From assembly GCA_003165195.1 (NCBI GenBank), contig PLSP01000059.1, positions 3,854 to 45,413 of the forward strand: a stretch of DNA of 41,560 nt, in the 5' to 3' direction. A program made the translations under genes and the position numbers. The notes beneath the pieces were generated by a model. It had not been told where the DNA came from and did not search any database. It was given only the letters and a program-made list of their open reading frames with translations. This DNA is from Candidatus Bathyarchaeota archaeon. GTDB lineage: Archaea > Thermoproteota > Bathyarchaeia > Bathyarchaeales > Bathycorpusculaceae. Positions 1-8,301 of the stretch are shown in pieces. Every line of letters starts with the position of its first letter. The stretch's first letter is position 1.

Positions 1-1
1 C

Positions 2-67
2 TATTCGTGCAGCTCCCACAATTTTGGTTTTTGCTTCTTCCCTGTATTCTGGAATCACTTTGGGCAT
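2..67 (-). CDS. TetR/AcrR-type transcriptional regulator, N-terminus only (cut by window edge)
   Basis: The reverse strand reads an ATG followed by PKVIPEYREEAKTKIVGAA, 22 codons that stay open to the window edge. This is the usual opening of a TetR-family DNA-binding domain (first helix before the helix-turn-helix); the recognition helix is outside the window. It diverges from the MFS exporter that starts 112 nt away, the classic arrangement in which a TetR repressor controls a drug-type efflux pump. Too short for the ORF track. The family call rests on a short N-terminus and on context. Confidence 0.55.
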   Translation of the reverse strand, partial: MPKVIPEYREEAKTKIVGAARI

Positions 68-179
68 GCTTAACCATCGGTAGATTGCTTTATTTCACTT
101 TAAAACATTCCTATTAGCGACGATAAGTATATTAATTGACTATAAGTCGGTATTACAAAAAATAATAGGTGAAAACGAC
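68..179. promoter_or_regulatory. Divergent promoter/operator region between TetR-type gene and MFS exporter
   Basis: This 112-nt gap separates two divergent genes. An AT-rich TATA-like stretch (gataagtatattaatt, about 123-138) lies at a suitable distance for a short leader to the ATG at 180. A small inverted repeat, GACT-ATA-AGTC, lies just downstream at about 138-148 and could be part of an operator. The promoter assignment is by position and composition; the operator is a guess. Confidence 0.35.
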
Positions 180-1664
180 ATGAACAGCAACTCCCCCAAA
201 AGCCCAAACGACTCAAACCGCTTAGGCTCAAATTATGCAACTAGAGTCCTCCTAACAGTAACTGCAGTCTCACTATTACTGAACTATGTGGAAACAATGG
301 TTATTCCAGGCATATATGACATCCAAAAGGACCTATCAACCACAGCCACAATTGCTTCATGGATCACCTCTGCATTCTTAATCGTGGGAGCTGCAGTTTC
401 GCCGCTTTTTGGAAAACTCGGGGACATTTACGGCAAGAAAAAAATCTTTCTCATAGTCCTACTCTTCTATATCGCAGGTGTAGGATTAGCAGGATTCTCA
501 ACGAACATATACATGTTAATCGCTTCAAGAGCGATTCAAGGCGTCGGCTTTGCCATAGTTCCTTTGGGGTTAGCTATGATCACTGACGTTTTCCCCAAAG
601 AGCGAGTAGCCACAGCGCAGGGTATAATCAGCGGAACCTTTGCTATCGGCGCTGCCGTTGGCCTAATTATTGGCGCATATATTGTGCAGGACTTAAGTTG
701 GGAATGGGCTTTTCACTCTGCGTTCATTTTAAGCATCATTCTGTTCTTCATAGCGCTTATAGCTCTCAAAAAAGATGTACCTGGTGAGAAAAGCAAAGTA
801 GACATCGTTGGCACAAGCATGCTGATGTCTGGCATAGTCCTCATACTGCTATACTTAACTGAAGCGCCCACTTTAGGTTGGTTATCACTTGAAAACATCG
901 CGTTTCTAATCCCAGGCACTTTCTTAACTGTCGGCTTCTTTGCCTTCGAAAACAAACAAACTATCCCGCTTATTCAGTTAAGTCTGCTAAAAATCAGAAA
1001 TGTACTTGTAGCAAACTTGGTCGGCATACTTTCTAGCATGTCGATGTTCCTGCTCTTTTTCGCAGTTATCTATTACGCTCAGTACCCTGCCCTTATTGGT
1101 CCGTATGGACTGGGATTAAGCATTATTAACACAGGATTAACACTTGCCCCAGCAACATTGGTTATGCTCATTGTTGGGCCATTGATGGGCAGACTTGTAA
1201 CCAGAATTGGACCAAAACCGATACTCACTTTAGGGGCATCCATCAGCATAATCGGCCTTCTGCTGTTTATCTTCTCCAGAGGAACCACAACAGAATTGAC
1301 CATAGATGTAGCAGTCGCTCTTGTGGGAGTTGTCTCATTGATTATCCCCATAGTAAACATGATTTCGGTTTCTGTGCCTAAAGAAAACATTGCAGTCGGA
1401 TTAGGAATGAACACTATGCTAAGAAACCTCGGAGGAGCAATTGGACCGGTCCTTGCCACCACAATTATTTCAACATACTATGACAGAGTTGGACCGCCAA
1501 TATTGCCAACCGTCATGACGTTCGGGAATAAAACAGCCTTTAACACAATCTTCACTATAGGCATAGTATTGATGATAGCGATAATCGCATTAAGCTTAAC
1601 AGCCAAAAACTACACGTTCGGAAAAAACAATACTAAAAAATCAGAAACCCTGAAAAAAAAGTAA
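180..1664 (+). CDS. MFS multidrug-type exporter (DHA2-like, about 14 TM)
   Basis: A 494-residue polytopic membrane protein with about 14 hydrophobic segments. The loop after TM2 carries the MFS motif A form GKLGDIYGKKK (about residues 78-88), and a motif C-like Gly-rich stretch (SGTFAIGAAVGLIIGAYI, about 150-167) is typical of drug/proton antiporters. Length and TM count fit the DHA2 (14-TM) branch, which exports drugs or other amphipathic compounds using proton motive force. The divergent TetR-type gene supports an inducible efflux pump. The short Lys-rich C-terminus is cytosolic. The substrate cannot be told from sequence. Confidence 0.85.
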   Translation: MNSNSPKSPNDSNRLGSNYATRVLLTVTAVSLLLNYVETMVIPGIYDIQKDLSTTATIASWITSAFLIVGAAVSPLFGKLGDIYGKKKIFLIVLLFYIAGVGLAGFSTNIYMLIASRAIQGVGFAIVPLGLAMITDVFPKERVATAQGIISGTFAIGAAVGLIIGAYIVQDLSWEWAFHSAFILSIILFFIALIALKKDVPGEKSKVDIVGTSMLMSGIVLILLYLTEAPTLGWLSLENIAFLIPGTFLTVGFFAFENKQTIPLIQLSLLKIRNVLVANLVGILSSMSMFLLFFAVIYYAQYPALIGPYGLGLSIINTGLTLAPATLVMLIVGPLMGRLVTRIGPKPILTLGASISIIGLLLFIFSRGTTTELTIDVAVALVGVVSLIIPIVNMISVSVPKENIAVGLGMNTMLRNLGGAIGPVLATTIISTYYDRVGPPILPTVMTFGNKTAFNTIFTIGIVLMIAIIALSLTAKNYTFGKNNTKKSETLKKK

Positions 1665-1699
1665 AGTATCCCCGACCATTTGCTAGCTATTTTGTAGCT

Positions 1700-1728
1700 G
1701 AGCTTTTTATTTAGCAAAAAATAAAAAT
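1700..1728. terminator. Bidirectional T-rich termination region
   Basis: The 72-nt gap between the convergent MFS and DUF996-like genes has a T-run on the plus strand (agctttttattt) followed by an A-run that gives a T-run on the minus strand (atttttattttttgc). Archaeal RNA polymerase terminates on such T-tracts, so this probably ends both transcripts. Call based on composition and position only. Confidence 0.4.
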
Positions 1729-1736
1729 GGGATTTT

Positions 1737-2402
1737 TTAGACCTTCAGTGGTTTTCCGCAGTTAGGACAAAAAGTGGCGTTTGCAGCCACTGGTGCTCCG
1801 CAATTAGGGCAGTACATCGTTGCTTGCGGTTGCGTTTGTGCCTGGTAAGGCGGTGGCTGTGTTGTGGGCGGTGCTGGGGGTGGAGCGTAACCGTATGGTT
1901 GTGGGGGTGCTTGGCTAGAAGTTTTTACTGAGAAGAAGGCAATTGTAGCGAATATCCAAGCGATGAATATTAGGAATAAGCCAACGAAAACTATGGTCAA
2001 TATGGCGCCCCACCAAAGTAAGGTGCCTGCAGTTTCGAATGAGTGTTCGCCGGTTTTTTGGGCGAGTAATGAGAATGCGCGTCTAAAGTGCATTGCCATA
2101 AGTATGTAGAAGACGAAGACAACTACTAGTGCGCCAAAAATAGTAACCAAAGAGCCGAATCCGAAGGTGAAAATACCGACTGCAAAGGAAAGCACGAGAC
2201 CTGCGGCGAATGCTGCGCCTCCAATAATTCCAAAGATAAGACCCCATAGAGCATTGTGGTAGATCTCTGGCTCCTTATAGTAGTCTGACATCCCTTTCAT
2301 GCCCACGAAAACCAAGATTATACCTATGATGCTAGCGAATGGGAAGATGAGAAGTATTGATCCTATGCCTGCGAGATTCTTACTTGATTCTAAGCTGCTC
2401 AT
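1737..2402 (-). CDS. DUF996-like membrane protein with C-terminal zinc ribbon
   Basis: A 221-residue protein with four or five hydrophobic helices in the first 160 residues, then a Pro/Gln-rich linker (about 165-195) and a C-terminal zinc ribbon, CPNCG-x8-CPNCG. The N-terminus (SSLESSKNLAGIGSILLIF and the following VFVGMKGMSDYY) resembles archaeal DUF996 proteins, whose function is unknown. The ribbon should lie in the cytosol on a flexible tether, perhaps as a protein-interaction module. It is a single gene convergent with the MFS exporter and divergent from the carboxypeptidase; nothing in the context reveals its job. Confidence 0.75.
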   Translation of the reverse strand: MSSLESSKNLAGIGSILLIFPFASIIGIILVFVGMKGMSDYYKEPEIYHNALWGLIFGIIGGAAFAAGLVLSFAVGIFTFGFGSLVTIFGALVVVFVFYILMAMHFRRAFSLLAQKTGEHSFETAGTLLWWGAILTIVFVGLFLIFIAWIFATIAFFSVKTSSQAPPQPYGYAPPPAPPTTQPPPYQAQTQPQATMYCPNCGAPVAANATFCPNCGKPLKV

Positions 2403-2554
2403 TTATTGTTTCCTCAATAAAATGGCATTTATAATGTCAATGCATAAAAGCTTTTGCGATCATATTAACGCTAACTTAAAAGCTGAACGAAACTACATTT
2501 TACGAACTGTAAATAAAAGATAGTTGCAATTAAGAAATAAAGGAGAACCTTCAT

Positions 2555-4087
2555 TTGGACAACCATATTGCTTCAATTTATAAAGAATTACTATCGAAAA
2601 TAAAAGATGTTACAGTGTTGGGAACCGCTGAGGGCATAGTCCACTGGGACATGGAAACCATGATGCCTCCAGGGGCCGTAGAACAGCGAAGCGAGCAACT
2701 TGCATTGCTGAGCCGCATTCAACACCAGTTGGCAACTGACCCCGAAATAGGAAGACTCCTCAGCGTTATGCAGTCAAGCCCAGAATCCCAGTCACTGGGA
2801 CAAGTGGAAAAACGCAATCTCTACCTAATCGACAAAAGCTATCGTGAACAAACCGCTCTACCAGAAAAACTGGTAGCTGACCTTGCCAAGCAGGAAGCCG
2901 TCGCAGTGAACGTGTGGAAAAAAGCTAAGGCTCAAAAAAACTTTAACCTCTTCAAGCCTGAATTGCAGAAACTGCTGGATTTAAGCAGACAAGCCGCGGA
3001 ACTTATTATGAAGGTAAAAGAAGTTAAGACGCCCTATGAAGCGATGATCGACAGTTTTGAACCGAAAATGACCCAGGACAAGATCACGGCAACGTTTAAT
3101 GAACTTCAAATAGGGCTCAAAAAATTGGTAAACAAAATAGAAAACAGCTCTGTTAAACCTGACACGTCTTTGCTTTATCTGCCTGTTCCAGTTGAGAATC
3201 AACGTCAAATAGCCCAGTTACTAACACAAACTTTAGGGTACGATACTGCTTCTGCCGACGCCCGCGGACGAATAGATGAAACAGAACACCCCTTCACAAC
3301 AGGTTACTACGACGACGTGCGCATAACAACCCACTATTACCAGGACAACTTTGCAAGCTCAATCTTCTCGGTTATGCATGAAAGCGGTCATGCAATCTAC
3401 GAAGAAAACCTCAACCCAAACTGGAAGTACCAACCTGTGGGCTCAACCTGCTCATATGGCGTTCATGAATCGCAGTCACGGTTCTACGAAAATGTTATTG
3501 GCCGCTCCAAAGAATTCTGGGTTGGCTTTATGCCCAAGCTCAAAAAAGCTGCGCCTAATACGGCCGGTCTCCAATTGGACAGATTCCTTCAGGCAGTTAA
3601 CAGGGTTGAGCGGTCAAAAATTCGAATTGAGGCTGACGAAGTAACCTACAACCTGCATGTAATTGTGCGTTTTGAAATTGAAAGGGACTTATTTGCTCAA
3701 AAAATAGATGTTGATGAGTTGCCGCAGGTGTGGAACCAAAAATACGAGGAGTATCTTGGCATTAAAGTCGAAAATGACTCAGAGGGCGTAATGCAGGATA
3801 CGCATTGGGCAAGTGGATTGTTCGGTTACTTCCCAAGCTATACGCTTGGCAACATTTACAGTGGTCAATTAACCGCTGCAATCACAAAAGACATGCCAGA
3901 TTGGCGAAGTCAACTTACACTGGGAAAACTCAGCCATGTAAACGATTGGTTAAAAGAAAACATTCACGTGCCAAGCGACCTCTATGACCCAGAAGAACTC
4001 ATCAAAAAAGCAACTGGGAAAAGCCTAAACTCTGAAGCTTACCTGCAATACCTCAACGAAAAATACGGAAATCTTTACGGTGTCTGA
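2555..4087 (+). CDS. M32 family metallocarboxypeptidase (Taq carboxypeptidase type)
   Basis: A 510-residue cytosolic zinc carboxypeptidase that removes C-terminal residues from peptides. All M32 signatures are visible in order: EHPFT (about 244-248), DVRITT (DXRXT motif, about 254-259), the zinc site HESGH (275-279, with Glu276 as catalytic base), and GVHESQSR (about 302-309) supplying the Glu zinc ligand. The length matches the family (about 500). The start is a TTG at 2555, preceded by the Shine-Dalgarno-like aggaga at 2541-2546; no better ATG lies nearby. There is no signal peptide, fitting intracellular peptide turnover. The 3' end overlaps the convergent small membrane protein by 13 nt. 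Confidence 0.93.
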   Translation: MDNHIASIYKELLSKIKDVTVLGTAEGIVHWDMETMMPPGAVEQRSEQLALLSRIQHQLATDPEIGRLLSVMQSSPESQSLGQVEKRNLYLIDKSYREQTALPEKLVADLAKQEAVAVNVWKKAKAQKNFNLFKPELQKLLDLSRQAAELIMKVKEVKTPYEAMIDSFEPKMTQDKITATFNELQIGLKKLVNKIENSSVKPDTSLLYLPVPVENQRQIAQLLTQTLGYDTASADARGRIDETEHPFTTGYYDDVRITTHYYQDNFASSIFSVMHESGHAIYEENLNPNWKYQPVGSTCSYGVHESQSRFYENVIGRSKEFWVGFMPKLKKAAPNTAGLQLDRFLQAVNRVERSKIRIEADEVTYNLHVIVRFEIERDLFAQKIDVDELPQVWNQKYEEYLGIKVENDSEGVMQDTHWASGLFGYFPSYTLGNIYSGQLTAAITKDMPDWRSQLTLGKLSHVNDWLKENIHVPSDLYDPEELIKKATGKSLNSEAYLQYLNEKYGNLYGV

Positions 4088-4293
4088 GCAGGTGCGGGAG
4101 TAGGAGTAGAAGGGGAAGTGGGCTTAGTTAATTCCTTGAAAACGTACAGGGAAATGTAGAAAACAATTGAGCCGATGAACAGGACAATACCGATGCCGCC
4201 GACGACTGAATTGTATATGTTGGCTCCGATGATGAACAATATAAAACCAAGTATGAATGTTGCTAAGCATGCCCAGTCAAAGCGAGACATCAT
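4075..4293 (-). CDS. Small two-TM membrane protein, unknown function
   Basis: A 72-residue protein with two hydrophobic helices (about 8-27 and 30-52) and a Pro/Thr-rich tail (KPTSPSTPTPAPAQTP). The start offers two adjacent ATGs; a gagg-type ribosome site lies just upstream. It overlaps the end of the M32 peptidase gene tail to tail by 13 nt. I do not recognise a family. The clear TM pattern and ribosome site favour a real gene over a chance ORF. Confidence 0.55.
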   Translation of the reverse strand: MMSRFDWACLATFILGFILFIIGANIYNSVVGGIGIVLFIGSIVFYISLYVFKELTKPTSPSTPTPAPAQTP

Positions 4294-4458
4294 GTTGCCT
4301 CATGATGAACCATTCAATAAAACTTCAAGATATATACATTTATCGATATAGTTTTCAAAATCCAAGTTACCGCTGCCCCTTAACAAATAATGTCATAAAA
4401 GGTAATTTTTCAGAAAAATACTGAACGCTTCCTAAAGGTTTCAATCTGTATCCGACAT

Positions 4459-4472
4459 TTTTATATATTACT
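4459..4472 (+). promoter_or_regulatory. TATA-like box of the Fae-Hps gene
   Basis: tttttatatattac lies about 35-45 nt before the ATG at 4505, which would put transcription start about 10-15 nt before the start codon, a short leader. The region is otherwise AT-rich with no other feature. If the HTH at the enzyme's N-terminus is autoregulatory, its operator would be expected here. Confidence 0.45.
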
Positions 4473-4504
4473 TGCTCCACACAGAGCGGCAGAGGCTAAG
4501 ATGA

Positions 4505-5950
4505 ATGTCGGGAGCAGATGTTAAGAAGCCAGAGACACGAGAAGAATTTATCAAATTGTTAACTGAAGCCGCCAAAAAAGAGGTTGGCTTAAAAAACAAA
4601 CCCTTAAAACCGACAGTTATTGGAACTGCTAAAGAGTTAGACATACACAGGGATACACTTTACAGTTGGTTAAAAGAGTTTAATGTCGATTTTAAAGAGG
4701 TTGCTGACCGAACACCGACAATAGTTGCAGACTACGCAGACGATTCTCAGCAAGAAAACGTCTATCTAATCGGTGAATCATTGGTTGGAGAAGGAAACGA
4801 AGTAGCTCACATAGACCTTATGGTAGGCAATAAATCAGGGCCAGTCGGCCAAGCATTCGCTAATGGCATGACAAATCTATCAGCTGGTCACACCCCGTTG
4901 TTGGCAGTTATTAGGCCTAATCTACCGCCTAAACCCCACACGCTAATTGTGCCAAAAGTGACTGTAAAGAACATGGAGGACACAGGAAAAATTTTTGGTC
5001 CAGCACAAGCCGCAGTAGCTAAAGCGATCGCTGATTCTGTAGAAGAAGGAATAATTCCAGTTGACAAACTCGATGAATGGGTCATAATTTGCAGCGTTTT
5101 TATTCACCCTAAAGCCAAGGATTTCCGCCGAATATACCAATACAATTACGGCGCAACAAAAATGGCGCTTCAAAGAGCCCTAAAGAAGTATCCATCGCTT
5201 GAAAAGATCATTTACGAGAAAGACCGCTCCAAGCACCCAATTATGGGCTTCAAAGTTCCACGTCTATGGAGACCACCATACCTACAAATTGCACTTGACG
5301 CGCCTTCACTTGAAGGAGCAAAGAAGGTTCTTGAACAATTGCCGGGAAGCGACAGAATAATCATTGAAGCAGGAACACCACTCATTAAACGCTACGGAAC
5401 AAGAGTAATCAACGAACTACGACAAGTAGCCAAAGACAAATTCGTAATAGCAGATCTCAAAACGCTTGATGTTGGCAAAGTCGAAGTAGACATCGCCTAT
5501 GAAGACACCGCAGACGCAGTTGTCGCAGCAGGCTTAGCGCCCGCAGAAACCCTTGACGCAACAGTTCACGAAGCCAGACGCATGGGAATCTACGCGGTCA
5601 TCGACATGCTAAACGTAGAGGACGTCCTTGCAAAACTAAAATCACTTAAAGACTTCCCAGATATCGTCATCTTACACCGAGGCATCGACCAAGAAAGCGG
5701 AAGAACCTGCGGACTTGAACGCATAAAACTGATACGCCAAGCATTCCCCAACAAGAAATTCCTAATTGCAGTCGCAGGCGGCATAGTTCCAGAAACAGCC
5801 AAAGAAGCACTCGAACTGGGCGCAGACATACTCATCGTCGGCAGATACGTCACACAGAGTAGAGACATCGAGCGGGCAGTCAGAGACTTCCTCGAATTGA
5901 CACCAGCCATGCGCGAAGACATCGACCTATACCGAGTCCACACAGAATAA
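4505..5950 (+). CDS. fae-hps: HTH-Fae-Hps fusion: formaldehyde-activating enzyme / 3-hexulose-6-phosphate synthase with N-terminal DNA-binding-like domain
   Basis: 481 residues in three parts. Residues 36-66 look like a Fis/HTH_8-type helix-turn-helix ([20 protein letters not shown]). Residues about 86-245 are Fae, with the catalytic His in [10 protein letters not shown] (His102); Fae condenses formaldehyde with tetrahydromethanopterin. Residues about 258-467 are the Hps barrel, with [15 protein letters not shown] and HRGID active-site segments; Hps interconverts ribulose 5-phosphate plus formaldehyde and hexulose 6-phosphate. In archaea the pair usually runs towards pentose formation while trapping formaldehyde as methylene-H4MPT. 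Archaeal Fae-Hps proteins as I know them are about 390-400 residues, so the roughly 80-residue N-terminus is extra. The enzyme call is secure; DNA binding is inference. The gene stands alone. Confidence 0.93.
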   Translation: MSGADVKKPETREEFIKLLTEAAKKEVGLKNKPLKPTVIGTAKELDIHRDTLYSWLKEFNVDFKEVADRTPTIVADYADDSQQENVYLIGESLVGEGNEVAHIDLMVGNKSGPVGQAFANGMTNLSAGHTPLLAVIRPNLPPKPHTLIVPKVTVKNMEDTGKIFGPAQAAVAKAIADSVEEGIIPVDKLDEWVIICSVFIHPKAKDFRRIYQYNYGATKMALQRALKKYPSLEKIIYEKDRSKHPIMGFKVPRLWRPPYLQIALDAPSLEGAKKVLEQLPGSDRIIIEAGTPLIKRYGTRVINELRQVAKDKFVIADLKTLDVGKVEVDIAYEDTADAVVAAGLAPAETLDATVHEARRMGIYAVIDMLNVEDVLAKLKSLKDFPDIVILHRGIDQESGRTCGLERIKLIRQAFPNKKFLIAVAGGIVPETAKEALELGADILIVGRYVTQSRDIERAVRDFLELTPAMREDIDLYRVHTE

Positions 5951-5980
5951 AACAAAAACCAAGAGCGCAAGCTCACCAAA

Positions 5981-6000
5981 CTTTTTCTTTATTTTATTTC
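5981..6000 (+). terminator. T-rich terminator after Fae-Hps
   Basis: ctttttctttattttatttc lies 31 nt after the Fae-Hps stop codon, a pyrimidine/T-rich tract typical of archaeal transcription termination. Composition-based call. Confidence 0.4.
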
Positions 6001-6122
6001 AAGTAAAACATCAGGTTTTCTGTAACAGCTCAACAGGACAACCATTAACATCAGTATTTATTGGCTCTTTGCATGCGCCCATACTTGACACCTGTTAACC
6101 CCAGAAGATCTCTTTTGATTTT

Positions 6123-6155
6123 CACCGGGGAAGGGACTCGAACCCCTGCGAACAC
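6123..6155 (-). repeat. tRNA-Ser 3'-end-like fragment (left direct repeat flanking vapBC)
   Basis: On the minus strand this reads gtgttcgcaggggttcgagt followed by cccttccccggtg, which matches the last third (end of variable arm, T-arm, acceptor strand) of the tRNA-Ser(CGA) gene at 20984-21105 with 3 mismatches in 33 nt. No 5' half, anticodon arm or CCA is present, so it is not a functional tRNA. A second, less exact copy in the same orientation lies on the far side of the vapBC pair. Confidence 0.7.
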
Positions 6156-6219
6156 AAAATTTGTAATGCATTGAAATGCGATAGAGTTAAAAGCAATTAT
6201 TATGTAAATTGTTTTAGGC

Positions 6220-6489
6220 GTGTGTATGGTTAGAGAAAAAAAGCGGCAAGTATGCTTTCGAATTGAAGAATCCATTGTTAATGAAATGGAGGATATAAGA
6301 GAGAAAACGGGCGTTCCGGTCAGCACACAGATAGAGTTACGACTAAAGGGCTTCACAATAAATAGTATTGCTGAGAAGGGCAGATGGGATAAAGTTTGGC
6401 GTTGGTATACAAGCTTAGAAAAAGACGATGCTTTTGCAGATAACGTTGAAAACGCGGTTGAAAGAATGCGGGAGCTGAAACTTCGTTAA
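6220..6489 (+). CDS. vapB: VapB-type antitoxin, ribbon-helix-helix-like
   Basis: An 89-residue protein. The N-terminal VCFRIEESIVNEMEDIREK followed by TGVPVSTQIELRLKGF fits a CopG/Arc-like ribbon-helix-helix DNA-binding domain; the acidic and basic C-terminal helices would neutralise the toxin. The listed start is GTG at 6220; an ATG three codons in (6226) is equally plausible. The stop codon overlaps the toxin ATG (taatg), the usual toxin-antitoxin coupling, so both are translated from one message that the antitoxin probably represses. Confidence 0.75.
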   Translation: MCMVREKKRQVCFRIEESIVNEMEDIREKTGVPVSTQIELRLKGFTINSIAEKGRWDKVWRWYTSLEKDDAFADNVENAVERMRELKLR

Positions 6490-6887
6490 TGGTCTGTTTA
6501 GATACAACTTTTTTGATCGATCTAATTCGAAAAAAACCCGAGGCTGAAAAGAAATTAAGCAGCCTTATAAAAAGAAGCGATGGTCCATGCGTCACTGTTA
6601 TCACTGTAGGAGAGCTGTTTTATGGAGCCTTCAAGTCAAGAAATGTTGAAAAGGAAAAAGAAAAAATAAACGCCGTTCTAAGTGGTCTTCTGATTCTTGA
6701 AATGAATGAACATGGGGCTGAAAAATTTGGGCAAATTCTTAGCGCTTTAGATCAGGCGGGTCAGAAAACTAATGATAGAGATGTTTTGATTGCTGCAATC
6801 GCTATTTCAAAAGGTCAAAATGTCATAATAACCCGAAACGAAAAAGATTTCGAAAAAATCCCAGAGATAGCCGTTGAATCGTACTAG
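6489..6887 (+). CDS. vapC: VapC-type PIN-domain ribonuclease toxin
   Basis: 132 residues, the normal VapC length. It carries the metal-binding acidic set of PIN nucleases: Asp5 (CLDTTFLIDL), Glu42 (TVGELFYGA), Asp98 (NDRDVLIAA) and Asp120 (TRNEKDFEKI). VapC toxins cut tRNA or rRNA when released from VapB. Translationally coupled to the antitoxin by a 1-nt overlap. The pair sits alone between two tRNA-like direct repeats, which suggests it arrived as a small unit. All catalytic residues are present, so it should be active. Confidence 0.9.
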   Translation: MVCLDTTFLIDLIRKKPEAEKKLSSLIKRSDGPCVTVITVGELFYGAFKSRNVEKEKEKINAVLSGLLILEMNEHGAEKFGQILSALDQAGQKTNDRDVLIAAIAISKGQNVIITRNEKDFEKIPEIAVESY

Positions 6888-6930
6888 ACCTAAATTTTTG
6901 GTCACTACATTTTCGAATATTTGTTGTTGG

Positions 6931-6963
6931 ACCGGTGGAGGGATTCGAACCCCCTGCGAACAC
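6931..6963 (-). repeat. tRNA 3'-end-like fragment (right direct repeat flanking vapBC)
   Basis: On the minus strand it reads gtgttcgcagggggttcgaa then tccctccaccggt, a T-arm plus acceptor strand with consensus loop TTCGAAT. It shares about 28 of 33 positions with the fragment at 6123-6155, in the same orientation, about 808 bp away. No matching 5' half with a D-arm was found within 170 nt, so it is a tRNA remnant or integration-site repeat. The ORF-track protein at 6935-7147 (MEGFEPPAN...) is a chance reading through this fragment. Confidence 0.6.
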
Positions 6964-7160
6964 GAAGCTCATCAGTGTCTTTAATCGAATCAAATCCCAA
7001 CTAAATTTCAGAGTTCGTTATGCTGGGGCTCTGACCATTAAGGATGTGCATGCTGGCTCACTAAAGCACCAATTTAGCGATTGTATGATACTCGAGAAAA
7101 CTTTTAACCTTAGCATTCGGTTAGCCATATTAACGGATTACATCTAAAGATTGTAGTCCC
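6964..7160. other. Intergenic stretch with no clear gene
   Basis: The region between the right tRNA-like fragment and the peptidase holds a hairpin-capable segment (TCAGAG ... CTCTGA on the minus strand, about 7000-7030) but no recognisable gene. The 70-residue ORF through it has no family features. It may be decayed sequence brought in with the vapBC unit. Confidence 0.4.
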
Positions 7161-7175
7161 AAAAGGATTATTTTC

Positions 7176-7295
7176 ATAAGATTAGTAAATAAATTAGCGA
7201 TAGTTTTTGTTGGCTCGATTATCTTTTTAGCAGCTATTAGCCCAGCGTTTGCTCTTTTCCGGTTCGATGACTCTGCCGAGAATGATTCCATTTAG
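7176..7295 (+). pseudogene. Out-of-frame signal peptide of the G1 peptidase
   Basis: Frame 3 of the plus strand reads IRLVNKLAIVFVGSIIFLAA then ISPAFALFRFDDSAENDSI and a TAG stop: a basic N-region, hydrophobic core and A-F-A cleavage site, a textbook secretion signal. It ends exactly where the peptidase body begins in another frame. An aaaagga ribosome-site-like sequence lies 9 nt before an ATA codon at 7176 where an ATG would be expected. So the secretion signal has lost both a normal start codon and the frame of the enzyme: either real decay, a rare start plus programmed shift, or sequencing error. Confidence 0.55.
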
Positions 7296-8070
7296 CTCAA
7301 GCAACAGCAATTGGTACAGCTCAAATTGGAGTGGATACGCAGTTAATGGTTCGGCAGGCTCGGTAACTTCTGCTAGTGGGTCATGGATTGTTCCCACAGT
7401 TAGAGGTGGCACTGGTACTGCATACGCTGCATTCTGGACTGGCATCGATGGCTTTGGCTCAAGCACAGTTGAACAAATAGGAACTCTCTCAGAAAGTAGC
7501 GCTACCTTCGGCTTTAGAAGCGGATCAAAAACAACCACAGCTTACTACGCTTGGTACAAATTTTATCCTTCCGAGTCAATTATAGCAATAACCACAGCAA
7601 CTACACCATCAGGAGCTTCAGCGGCAGTAAAGCCTGGTGACATAGTCTTTGCAGAAGTGACTTATGTAACTGGTGACACATTTGTCCTTACCATTACTGA
7701 TAAGACTGAAGGATGGACGTTTACCACAACAGGAAGCCAATCCGGTGCTACTGAGTCTTCCGCCGAGTGGATTGCAGAGGCACCCTCATCATCTACAGGA
7801 GCATTGCCACTTGCAAACTTTGGTAAAGTTTACTTTGGAAATGACTACACATCCACTGCATTAACCTGCTATGCCACCGTAAATGGGGTTACCGGGAGTA
7901 TTGGTTCCTTTTTACATGGAAGTTCTGTTGGAAGGTCTAATGAGGTTCAATCGATAACAATGGCTACTCAAATGGGCTTTGGCAGATACACCATTATTGT
8001 TCCCGAAGCTACTCCATCAGCGTTGTCATCGGATGGAACTAGCTTTTCGATTACATGGGACAGAGCATAA
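7249..8070 (+). CDS. G1 family (eqolisin-like) glutamic peptidase, probably frameshifted from its signal peptide
   Basis: The 273-residue ORF carries the G1 peptidase fold signatures: NWSGYAV near the start, FWTGIDGFGSSTVEQIG with the catalytic Gln (Gln76), and SSAEWIAEAP with the catalytic Glu (Glu173); the beta-rich Ser/Thr/Gly composition also fits. G1 enzymes are acid-acting secreted endopeptidases. The listed TTG start gives no signal peptide, but a good one is encoded immediately upstream in a different frame, so the gene is probably broken at about 7250-7290 or read by a shift. If used as listed, the product would be cytosolic, unlikely for this family. Family confidence is high; functionality is doubtful. 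Confidence 0.8.
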   Translation: MLFSGSMTLPRMIPFSSSNSNWYSSNWSGYAVNGSAGSVTSASGSWIVPTVRGGTGTAYAAFWTGIDGFGSSTVEQIGTLSESSATFGFRSGSKTTTAYYAWYKFYPSESIIAITTATTPSGASAAVKPGDIVFAEVTYVTGDTFVLTITDKTEGWTFTTTGSQSGATESSAEWIAEAPSSSTGALPLANFGKVYFGNDYTSTALTCYATVNGVTGSIGSFLHGSSVGRSNEVQSITMATQMGFGRYTIIVPEATPSALSSDGTSFSITWDRA

Positions 8071-8301
8071 GGCTACTTCATCGAGCTAAAACTCCCTTTT
8101 TGTTACTTAGCTTCCTTCTAGCTAACTTGCCTCTTAGATAGCCTCTTTTCTACAATGGTCAAAACAGCCAACAGTCGATCCGCTCTGACCTCAAAAAAAA
8201 GCAAACGCTGCTTGGCTGCTTGCTGTAAATTGCAAGCTTTTAGAGCATCCTTTGGAAGTCGGGTTAATACATTCATCAACTTCGCAGTTCCAGAAAGACC
8301 T

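Noticed and set aside
1079-1462. 127-residue minus-strand ORF inside the MFS exporter
   Set aside because: Antisense shadow of a strongly supported membrane protein.
6931-7090. Possible intact, intron-containing tRNA on the minus strand
   Set aside because: An ATTGGTG stretch could pair with CACCGGT only with two G-U pairs, and no D-arm, anticodon arm or CCA follows the pattern.
6935-7147. 70-residue ORF MEGFEPPANTK...
   Set aside because: Its first codons are a translation of the tRNA-like T-arm/acceptor fragment on the other strand; no ribosome site or family features.
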